Part shown: piece after piece, positions 9,756-19,007 of the stretch
Position numbering within the stretch: the first letter of the stretch is position 1
Layout of the letters: each line of letters opens with the position of its first letter
From: Amanita rubescens
Lineage: Eukaryota > Basidiomycota > Agaricomycetes > Agaricales > Amanitaceae
DNA length: 42,578 bases
Reading direction: 5' to 3'
Assembly (NCBI GenBank): GCA_015039365.1
Contig: WION01000454.1
Coordinates: 1 to 42,578, forward strand
The notes under the pieces: model-generated
Seen by the model: the letters and a program-made list of their open reading frames with translations, nothing else
Databases searched by the model: none
What the model was told of the DNA's origin: nothing
Translations under genes and position numbers: made by a program

Positions 9756-12700
9756 ATGTCGAACAAAGCACTTATTGGTTCCGTGGTCGAGAGGAAAACG
9801 TCCACCTGGAGCAATCCCCCGAAACCTTCTGCGCAAACCAATCTAGGTTTTCCCTCTGCCCAGCATCGCTCAAAGAGCGCTTTCGCTCGAAACAAGGAGA
9901 AACAACGAAATCGTGGAACAGCTCGCCTCAGAGATGTCCCAAATATCGCATCTCCACCTGTCCAGGTACCTGGGCAGGAGGCAAATCCAAACAATTGGAG
10001 GGAACAAATAGGCAGTGAGAACCAGCGTAGAGTGGAAGCTATGACCGAAGAAGAAAGAGAAGAAGAGAAAAAGCAAATATACGAACGTTTTGGCCCTGAA
10101 ATAGGCAGCATCTTGAAACGGGCGAAGGAACGGGTTGCTTCCAAGAAAGAACCGGAGCCAAAGTCAATCCCGGCCTCTGATGCAAGAAGTACGTGCGATA
10201 TTCGCTTGCAACAGGGCTTTCTGTACTAATACTGCGCGCAGTTGCTCCCCCTGAAACAAGCATAAGCCGTCCACCTAGTCGAGTGCGATTCGCTGAATTA
10301 CAACCACAGGATGTACATGTATACCAATCAGCACCCCCATCTCCACGCAAGACGCCTATTGCACTACCACCACCTCCCGCGAATGATGACTCGATTGTCT
10401 CTCTTGGTAGTTTTGTGGTTAAGCCGCCTAAGCGAGCTACCGGCGATTCGTCTGATAAGACAGATGAAGGCACACCAGAGCACATTCGTCGGCATTATTT
10501 CCCTGACGCTCCTATCGATGATCCCAACCTTGCTTGGTTAAAGCCACCGTTAGAGGCGGAAAAGGGGTCGTCTTCTACGTTGAGGTTTGACCTATCTGGA
10601 AACCCTATTCCGCCCGAGGTGTCGTCCTCTTTACCAACCCACCTTGGTTTACACCATCATGCAGAGGGTTATCATGCTGGCTACACCCTTGATGACATCT
10701 TTTTGTTATCCCGCTCTAGTGTCCCTTCTCAGCGGGCCACAATGCTGGGTGTGCTAGCGCGGATTGCGACGAAGCTGATTGCAGCGAAGGAGGGTGACAC
10801 TGCGGGACTTGAGGAGTTTATTGGAAAAGAGGAGGAACTGAGGAAACGAATGCTCGCAGCGGGCCTTGAAGCAACGAATGTCCGAGGCAGCGTCGGTGCA
10901 CGTGCCATAGAACTTGCCTGGACCTGTGTCGTCAGATGGGATGAAGGTTTACTGGATATTCTTGGTGTAGAACTGCAGCGTGGATCGGACGATGTCCTTG
11001 GTTCTATTCCTTTCGAGCAATTCCTACCGCAAGTGGCGGCTATTTACGATCAGGGCGATACACAACTTGAATCTCTAATTCACCTTCTTGCTATCCTTCG
11101 TCGCCTGGCGCAGCAGAACAATGAAATTGCCGCAACGATCGTAACCACACCAAAGCTGATCTCCAACTTGGTCAGAACCCACCTCATTGCACCCATCCCA
11201 CCTCAAGGTCCTGCTCGTAATCCGGAACCGGCTGTAGTGGAGTTTTTGACCATCCTGGCTCTCGCGAGTCGTTCAAATGCCGAGGCCCTGGTCGAGTACG
11301 CTGATGCCTTACTTCCATTTGTGACGCTCCTTCCACATGACTCCCCGTTTCCGATATCTTTGGGGGTTTCCTTATTGACAGCCACGCTCCGTTTCTACAC
11401 GACTTTAGGTGCTTATGGGTTTTATGCTCATATCGCCTCTACAGCAATGACACATCTAATGGAGTTGGAACATTTTATCAAATCGCCGAAATGTTCGTCC
11501 CAGAGACTTTGCGCTGCGTGGGCAGACCTACTATCGGTCTGGATGATATGCGCCGCTGATCCCCACCAGACATCTCCTCCGCACGAAATACTATGGAGCC
11601 AAGTCACTAGCCTCGGTTGGCACTCAGCGATTTTGGATCTCACGGATAAATTGGATGTTCACGAACGTGATCGCGAAGCTTGGGGGGCAGTTTGGAGAGC
11701 TGAAACGGCTTGGCTAACAGGATGCAGAGTTAACGCTATCAAGGCTGGCCAAGCAGAAAGGGCACAGTGTTTAACACGTGTTCAGGACAACTTCGCGAGT
11801 GACAAGGAAAAGCGCATAGTCGAATTTGCAATGGATGGCTTCCGCCAACGTCTCATAATCTTGGGCACCATGTCTTTCGATGATGAATGGCTCCAGAGCA
11901 TCGTTGCCCTGAATGGACATGCGGATATTCTTGCATCAGTCATCAACTTTTGGGTTTCATGCACACCGCCTCTATCTGAGGGACCATTATCCGCTCCCCC
12001 TTTCTTCCTACCATTCTCAAAGATATCCGACGTCTGTGAACAGCTTGTCAAGCACGTCCTTTGGACAACTGCATCTAACAGTGGTTCTTACGCATATTCT
12101 CTTGTCCGACCGCTCTCTTCATTGCTAGCAGCATATCTAGGCCTGTCGAGAAGACTCCCGGACACATCACAGGACTTATGGGTGGCTCAGACACTGTCAA
12201 TAATCACGAGACTCTTGCCAGGCCACGAGGAGTTTGCATCGAGCACACTTGAAGAGCTTCTTAAGACACTAAATTCTGAATGGCTGCAGTCCAAAGGTTA
12301 TGGCGAGATTCCAATAGTGGTTGAGAGTGGAGGGATTGATCTTATTAAGCCATTCTTAATACACACGCTTCGACCGAAGCAAGATGTTTATGTTGGGCCA
12401 TTTCCACCTTCTGTAACATCAATCGCCCTCGCCACGACCCAAAGGTTGTCCTCGTTAATCCACCTCTCAGAATTTGGCCTTCCCTTGAAGCGCGATTGGA
12501 CCTTATCTCCTTTGGATCATTTATTGCGATCAGGCGCTTCGCCAGTCTTCCAAGCATTGCCTACGAACTGGAATGGATCAGAGCTCGGGGTCGTGCGGGC
12601 TACGCTGTTGTTCACAGTGGCAGTGCGTGACATCCTGGTCAATTATGGGTTGGGCGAGTTCTCCCTTTGCCGTGAAGAGGCCGTCTTCGGTTGTATGAAG

Positions 12701-13479
12701 GTCTTCATGCTTGAACACGAACAACCCCAAACCGATTCGAAGTACTGAAGTGTTCCGAGATGCTGCGGTGACGCACTTGATGGACACTCTGTTGCAGCCG
12801 TTCACATTTGGTGCCATTTCGGCGCAGTCGTCGCCAGATGTAGGTTCATCCGAGAAAGAAAGTCTGGAGATTGTCGCATCTCGCTTCCTCGGGTCATCGA
12901 CGCCATTCTTTCAGTACTATACTGATTTTGTGGCCTTGTATGATGCAATATCATTCGCTCATCCGCTTTTCGCCCGCTTACTTCTACCTCCCCTGTCGAT
13001 GCGATATGCGATGGACTATAGAAAGCATTTATGGGACGACTTTGGGCATGTCATAAAGACGGTCAAGACCCCAGTCGAACAAGTTATCATGGTCGACATC
13101 AGAGAGTATCTTTATCCCGTGGAAGACAATGCGCCAATGCTGCGGTCGTATGTTCGGGCCCTTGTTCACGACATACCTAAAGAGTTCCTTCAATTGGTGG
13201 CGATACATCATGTGGCAAGTAACATTTGGCCAGACCATGGCGGAAGAACCCGCAGTCTTCGACGAAGATCGGGCACTCGAGTTTCTAAGAACGGTGGTTG
13301 AGCAGGGCAGCAGGGAAGTGGCACAGAAAGTGATTTCTTATCGGCAAACAAAAGGCGGATTACTTCCGCCTTCTTGTTATGAGGTAGATGCGATGATGAA
13401 GGAATCGAGGGTGGCGATTGTGAAGCGTTGGAAAGGTGGCGAGGGCCTAGCTGAACGTCTGGAGGTCCTTTTTGAGTAA
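9756..13479 (+). CDS. RPAP1: RNA polymerase II-associated protein 1 (RPAP1/Rba50), with two apparent frameshifts
   Basis: Exon 1 (9756-10188) and a long exon 2 from 10242 encode about 1200 residues. The RPAP1 N domain is visible near residues 75-115 (WREQIGSENQRRVEAMTEEE, then FGPEIGSIL). The C domain follows (TLRFDLSGNPIPP, then HHHAEGYHAGYTLDDIFLLSRS and PSQRATMLGVLARIATKL). The family links RNA polymerase II assembly and nuclear import to chaperones. The frame breaks twice. Near 12724-12745, ...MLEHEQPQTDS runs to a stop while TEVFRDAAVTHLMD continues in another frame. Near 13220-13228, AIHHVASNIWPD is followed by MAEEPAVFDEDRALEFL in the third frame. Each is repaired by removing one base. 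Consensus error seems likelier than decay because both sides keep family-like sequence. The neighbouring GSH2 starts 57 bp downstream. Confidence 0.88.
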
Positions 13480-13535
13480 CTTATAGAGTCGGAACGCGTA
13501 GCCAGTTAAATGACGTGATTGGTCCACCACTCACC

Positions 13536-15304
13536 ATGACATTCAAGTATTCTGAGTGGCCTCCAACAATTTCAAAGTCTCAGCTGGAAGACTTGACTGT
13601 CCATGCAACAACGTATGCCCTTGCACATGGCCTTTTGTACCGTCCGCCCGGTCATCCCCAGCCTCTCGTGCCAGCTTCCGCCATACATGCTCCATTGGCA
13701 CTGTTACCTTCCCCCTTCCCTAGAAAGCTATTTTTCGACGCGAAGAGACTGCAAAGGATCTATAATGTCCTCTATGCCCAGATTGCGATGGACGCTAACT
13801 TTCTCGACGCGGTTATGGGTGCAGAGCAAGGTCTGGGCAAGGTAGATCAATTCATCGGTCAGCTATGGAAGGGCTGGAAACAACTACGAGAGGAAGGGCT
13901 TGTTCAGGTATCTCAAACTTCCTCTACCCCGATCCTGGATCACAACCGAGGTAGCCGTTGCATTTGGGAATATTCAGATCAGATTATCTTCTTCACTACT
14001 CGTCTTCAGACGATCGGTATTCTCTCAAGCAGGTCGAATTCAACACCATCTCGGTCTCATTCGGGGCATTATCGCAGCGCATTTCTGAACTACACAGGTA
14101 ATGAATATGTTCACATCACTCATTCGTTCCTGAACAAACATTTAGATATCTAAATGGACTGACGAATTACTATAACATATCTCCTTATCTACACACCCGT
14201 AACTTTCCCAACAACGATACAATCGCGACCGTAGCCGAAGGTCTGGCTATAGCACACGCTGCGTATAATGAACCAAGGTAAACTTTATCCTCCGAGATTG
14301 ATACTTCTGATTCACATCATTGCAGTGCTTGGGTGCTTTTCGTTACTCAACCCCATGAGCGTAATGTCTTTGACCAGCGATGGATTGAATATCATCTGTT
14401 TGAGAAGTGCGTCATTTATATCTGTCTGGGCCCGGCTATGTATTAACTGATTTTACCTCGCAGACATCGAATCCGGGTCATTCGCCAGACGTTCGAGCAA
14501 CTAGGAAGCAGCGCAGCAGTCGATCCAAAGACAGGAAATCTTTGCATAACCTGTTCCCTGGTACCTTCGGGTTTTGTGGAAATTTCCGTTGTCTATTATC
14601 GCGCGGGTTATGTACCATCAGACTACGCCTCATCTGACGACTATTCGACTCGCTTCCTCTTAGAACGGTCCAGAGCTATCAACTGTCCTACGATTGCTCT
14701 TCAGCTGGCCGGGAGCAAAAAGATTCAGCAGATTCTGACCCAAGATGGCGTCCTTGAGGAATTCCTCTGCAACCCGAAGAGACGCCTTGTCTTTGGAATT
14801 GACGAGGTCAAAGCATTACGAGATACATTCATGGCGATGTGGAGTCTTGAAGTTAGCGCGGATGGCGTGACGCCAGACCACGAAGCAGCACAAGCGGGGG
14901 AAGAACAGTATGGAGTTCGCCGCGCCAGAGAAAAGGCCAACTCACTTGTCTTGAAACCACAACGCGAGGGCGGTGGAAACAATGTATATAAGGACGATAT
15001 ACCCGAATTTCTTGACAAGCTCGATCCGGCGGAGCGGCAAGCTTGGATTGCAATGGAATTGATCACTCCTCCACAAGGTGTAGCTAATTACCTCCTTCGA
15101 GCAGGAAGCGCCGGTAATCAAGGGCCAATCAAAACTGAAGTAATCAGCGAACTGGGCATATTCGGCTGGGCACTTTTTGGGGGAGAAACATTGGTAGAGA
15201 ATGAAGGAGGCTGGTTAGTACGGACAAAAGGGAAGGAGAGCGATGAAGGCGGGGTGGCAGCTGGATTTTCAGTCCTTGATTCAGTCCTTTTGGTTGACGA
15301 TTAA
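13536..15304 (+). CDS. GSH2: Glutathione synthetase
   Basis: Five exons, 13536-13907, 13955-14097, 14146-14277, 14326-14406 and 14464-15304, total 1569 nt, 522 residues, a normal length for the eukaryotic enzyme. Conserved blocks are LEDLTVHATTYALAHGLLY, FIGQLWKGWKQLREEG, YSLKQVEFNTISVSFGAL, TQPHERNVFDQRWIEYHL, EISVVYYRAGYVP, RSRAINCPTIALQLAGSKK, the glycine-rich ATP loop LKPQREGGGNNVY, AWIAMELI, and the C-terminal VRTKGKESDEGGVAAGFSVLDS. It joins gamma-glutamylcysteine to glycine using ATP in the cytosol. It is intact. It lies just 57 bp after the RPAP1 stop. Fragments of it occur at 8077-8205 and 18069-18150, showing that this locus was duplicated together with the membrane protein gene downstream. 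Confidence 0.95.
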
Positions 15305-15450
15305 CCAGTAGATTAGTAGATCAGCATCGGGAAAGGAAAGATGTTAGAAGCGTGCGAATAACATTCTAAATTGGCTCAAAAAGAATCGTGTATCTGGATT
15401 CTGCACACCTTTTGGCATAAATGCTATACCTATGGGTGTCCCAGAACCTT

Positions 15451-15470
15451 TGTACCATATATATGGTACA
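15451..15470. promoter_or_regulatory. Perfect 20-bp palindrome upstream of copy B
   Basis: TGTACCATATATATGGTACA reads identically on both strands, with an AT core resembling a TATA box, 85 bp before the ATG of copy B. In copy A the aligned place holds a shorter palindrome, ATGTACTGTACAT, and copy C has lost the site. It could bind a dimeric regulator or be a core promoter; both are inference. Confidence 0.5.
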
Positions 15471-15554
15471 TAGCTCGTCCCAGGCACTGCACCACAGCCG
15501 CCCGCAGCCCTAATATATATGTCGAGCACATGTCCTTTGAATCTCCCACCAACC

Positions 15555-17370
15555 ATGTCAAATTCCGCCTCCGCGACTTCTGACAAGCTGGGCATCCAGT
15601 CCATCACCTTCGGAAACAGTCTCGTCCCAGTCGGCGCGTTGACGACTCTCATCGGGTCCGACATCGCCGAGATGCTCGCGCTGGGAGAGAGAGGATCAGC
15701 TGGTTTGGTCTGGAGCGTCGCCAGTGCGTTCGGAGCCCCTTCTGTCATCAAGGCTTGCATCAGCGGGGCGAGTCCTGGGTGGCTCAGATCGCTGCTGGGG
15801 TTGAGGACTAGGGCTTCCGATAGAACGATCGGGTTGGATTTGAAACTCGCGCGCAAATCCAGCTGGGTAATGAAGGTCCGACGCACTTTCAACAATGGCC
15901 CATTAGGCGTGTCTTGTGATGCAAGGGCGTTGCGGGTAGATTTTCTTTCTTTATTGTGGAGTCACCAACGAAATTTATTTATAGAAGGTACACTTGTCGA
16001 GGGATCACCCCTCATGTAATGACGTTTATGCCTTTGACCGTTCGACCATGCGGATGGTTGGGGGGCTCCAGAAGACTCTTCCTCGTGATCCACTCACCAT
16101 CTATGTAGGTACCCCACTCCCATTTTCCCGTGTCCGCACCATCCGCCAGTCGTCGGCACTTGTGTTGTCACCGCTTAAGTACTTAGAACTGTATTACCAC
16201 TGGACTAATGGCGCACGTCACCTGGCGATCATTTTGGCCGTCCATTTCTCGTTCTTTTTCGTCTCTGGGTGCATCATCGCTTTTCGAGAGATGTTTCTTG
16301 CCCGGAGGCCCGCCGATATCGGGAACCTCGACGCCATCATCGGCGAATTACCCACATGGAAGAAGGCTGGCGGCGAGAAGAATATCGTCCTTGGTCTCCT
16401 TGCTGACCCAAGGACCTCGATCTGGTGGAGGGCCATGTGGTCCATCGGCGGGCTTCTGCACATCGTCTCGCTCGTCCTCACCTACTTCATCTTGAGCAAG
16501 ATGACCCCGGAGTTCACACTCGCGTGGGTAGGATTTCAGGTGGCTTGGCTGGGCTGCCGCATCCTCGCATACTACTTCACCGAGAGCATGGAGCCGATGG
16601 CCGGTCGCATGATGGTCGGCCACCAGTGGCAAGATCTCGATGTGTCGATGAAGACCCGCGTCTTGAATCTCACCCTTGCTGCCGCGCAGTATCAGACCCA
16701 CGTCCACCCGCGCAGCATAGAGTCGTATGCAGACGACTCCTTCTCCGCACGGCACATCATGAACCTGCTCGGTGAGCCTCAGGAGCTGCAGATGTCGTGC
16801 GAGCTCCCGCGCTATTTCGACCTGAGCAAATTATCCTCCATCGAAATCAAGATCACTGCCACGATCGGCGACACCGTCCTTTCGAGCGCCATGTGGATGG
16901 TTGGCTCGGACATGTCCCCGATGGATATGTACGACTGCTGCCTCATTTTCCTTTCCTTTCCACCACCACCACCTTCACCATCTTCGCGATCTTTGGGTCC
17001 CCCACCTGCACCTTCCACATTTGCCATACCTGCTGCGCGCGTGGCATATGACATCGGAGAGTCTAACAGCCCCGACACAGAAGGACGCACCCCCGTCTTC
17101 GTGCCCCGTGGCACCGGTACAAGGTATGTTCAAGCCTGGTTGTACTGGATTCCCTGCGGCCCCAATCGGTGGCTGCAGGTCCAAAGCAAGAACCTAACAG
17201 TTTTGGGGCGCTGCACGGCGGAGGTGCTGGACGACGGACAGCTATCTGCACTACTCGGGGCTGGGAATTTGAATATCAGTTTGACACATGCGAAGGAGGT
17301 CAAGGAGACCGTCGGGCTTTCTCGTGCTGGGGTCGAGGCACTGTTCAAGCTATTACCCGGAACCAAGTAG
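15555..17370 (+). CDS. Multi-pass membrane protein of unknown function, copy B of three
   Basis: Two exons, 15555-15935 (381 nt) and 15985-17370 (1386 nt), give 588 residues. Exon 1 encodes MSNSASATSDKLGIQS and a region rich in small residues (GSAGLVWSVASAFGAPSV). Exon 2 begins KVHLSRDHPSCNDVYAFD and carries three clear hydrophobic helices (FSFFFVSGCIIAF, GGLLHIVSLVLTYFIL, VAWLGCRILAYYF). A soluble part, a proline/serine linker (FPPPPPSPSSRSLGPPP) and an end shared with A and C follow. The 49-nt intron ends in TAGAAG, a tandem acceptor that could include or skip one Lys. The gene starts 250 bp after intact GSH2, so B is the copy in unbroken context and likely the parental one. Opposite-strand open frames here are shadows of its GC-rich codons. 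The family is not one I can name. Confidence 0.87.
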
Positions 17371-17903
17371 AATAAATACAAGAATTGGAGAAGTATATGG
17401 ATGTATACCTGGCGAGACATTGATGCAAAACGAAAAAAACATATATGTATGAACCGTGCTTCCCTTCTCATGGCATGTTTATTCTACCCTTGTTGTAATC
17501 CACATGTAGTCTTTGGCGCGACCCGTTCGGCCATTTGTATCATTTAGGTTCATCGGTAAATTTCGCTGGTATTACAGTGGTCGATTCGGAATGCCCATAG
17601 GACCAGGGGTCCGGGGGTGAAGTATGGGTGGGAAGACCATCTATTCTGCTGATTCGAGGATGGGTTGGCTCTTGATCCCTGCTCGTCGCCCTCTGGATGT
17701 GTCTAACAAATGCTGGGGCAGTTCGCGCATAAAAAATATTCTTGTGATCAGACCCCTCCACTCTTGAATTATTGAATAAGCGTGGACACTGCGAGGCTCT
17801 CATCAGGAAAATGGCAGCTCTTTTGGGCCTTTGTCTCAGAAAACGTCATCTTTCAAACTCTGAAATCTTGTTTTACAATGCTATAGTCTGTACAATACCA
17901 GGA
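17371..17903. other. 3' flank of copy B and unassigned DNA
   Basis: The first 150 bp align with the 3' flank of copy C (ATGCAAAACGAAAAA, CCCTTCTCAT, ATGTTTATTCTACCC), marking the right end of the duplicated unit near 17520. The rest, to 17903, has no coding or repeat structure that I recognise. Confidence 0.55.
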
Positions 17904-18068
17904 GCATCTAGCAATAGTTCTTACTTATATTCTCTTGTCCAACTGCTCTCTTCACTGCTAGCAGCATGTCTAGGCCTGTCGAGAAGACTCTCGGACATAT
18001 CATAGGACTTATGGGTGGCTCAGGCACTGTCAATAATCACAAGGCTCTTCAGTTTGCATCGAGCATAC
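17904..18068 (+). pseudogene. Relic of RPAP1 (internal fragment)
   Basis: This matches about 12071-12250 of RPAP1: GCATCTA, then TATTCTCTTGTCC, then GCTAGCAGCAT, then TAGGCCTGTCGAGAAGACTC, then GGACTTATGGGTGGCTCAG, then AGTTTGCATCGAGCA. There are scattered substitutions, a 14-bp internal loss and in-frame stops. It has the same orientation as the intact gene and stops abruptly where the GSH2 relic begins. Confidence 0.9.
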
Positions 18069-18150
18069 GGGAAGGAGAGTGATGAAGGCGGGGTGGCAGC
18101 CGGATTTTCGGTCCTTGATTCAGTCCTTTTGGTTGATGATTAACCAGCAG
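18069..18150 (+). pseudogene. Relic of glutathione synthetase 3' end
   Basis: This matches 15231-15311 of GSH2, including its stop: GGGAAGGAGAG, GATGAAGGCGGGGTGGCAGC, TCCTTGATTCAGTCCTTTTG and GATTAACCAG. It is joined directly to the RPAP1 relic, so about 3 kb between RPAP1 position 12250 and GSH2 position 15230 has been deleted in this copy of the unit. Confidence 0.9.
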
Positions 18151-18806
18151 CTCCCTAGATGGGTGTGATCCCCGAAAAGTGGAGAGTTGAGCAGTAGGGA
18201 TGTGCAAAAAACCAGGGGTTTCTTACCATAAACAACAGGGGAATAAGGTTCCGTTTCCGCGATAATGCGCAGCATTATCTAAGGATAAGTTCGGAGGGCG
18301 CCGAACAATCGACGGAACTTCCCGAACCGAAAGACGCGTCGCGCGCCCCAACGCGTCTTCCCCATCTTTCTTTCTCTTTCTTCCTCCTCTCTGTAACTCG
18401 TACACTCGCAATAACATTTTTACCCACCCACCTCTCCCTCTATAGGTCTGGGCAGCAAGCCCGTGCCGCAGCATTTATCCCCTCATTAGCACGGGTCCGC
18501 CCGGACTTCTGAGCCTTTTCGGGCCATACCGCTTCGGGCATTTCCCAATCGCGCCACTACCACTTTGGGACCTCCCATTTTGGCGCGATTTCCCGATCTG
18601 GGCCTTCCCCAAACGGAAATGCCACGTGAGCGCACACGGCCCCCGGCTCACCCCCCAAACCAAAGTATTATAATAAAACATAAAACTTTGGAAAGGACTA
18701 AAACAACACAATACCACGCGAGAGATATATAACCTTTATCTCGAGCTCACTCCTTCACAATTGGCCATAGCCCGACAATAACTTATCCCACCCGTACATT
18801 TCCGGG
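18151..18806. other. Unrelated insert between the GSH2 relic and copy C
   Basis: It replaces the DNA that joins GSH2 to copy B. It contains GC-rich blocks, pyrimidine runs (near 18360-18440) and a perfect 10-bp inverted repeat, AATCGCGCCA at 18547-18556 and TGGCGCGATT at 18581-18590. No credible open frame is seen. It may be the remains of one or more transposable elements; I could not identify a family. Confidence 0.5.
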
Positions 18807-18944
18807 TGTTGGGATTATGACAGTGTGCATGGCCGGTGCGTTGGATTGCCGGTGTGGCTCCATGACTGTGTTATATTTAGCCTAGCCATTTTATCTCTAT
18901 TGATTTCGGGCGGAGACTCCTCTGCTCGCCCAGATATCCCAACA
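18807..18944. mobile_element. Possible 138-bp MITE or solo LTR
   Basis: The segment starts TGTTGGGAT and ends ATCCCAACA, perfect 9-bp terminal inverted repeats with TG...CA ends as in LTRs. It has no coding capacity. I cannot find a clean target-site duplication (CCGGG before, TGGGA after), which keeps confidence low. Its right end touches the point where homology with the copy B promoter resumes (GCCCTGATATGTATG, against GCCCTAATATATATG in B). Confidence 0.42.
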
Positions 18945-19007
18945 TGGGAGCCCTGATATGTATGCCTGCCACAGCCTCATGCATGTCTTTTGAATCTCCC
19001 ACCAACC

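Noticed and set aside
12693..12750. 58-nt intron in RPAP1 (GTATGA...CTGAAG)
   Set aside because: It keeps frame but would remove MKVFMLEHEQPQTDS, which reads as conserved protein, and the acceptor is weak. Kept only as the alternative to a frameshift.
13515..14153. A separate 212-residue gene
   Set aside because: It is the first exon of glutathione synthetase read through its first intron.
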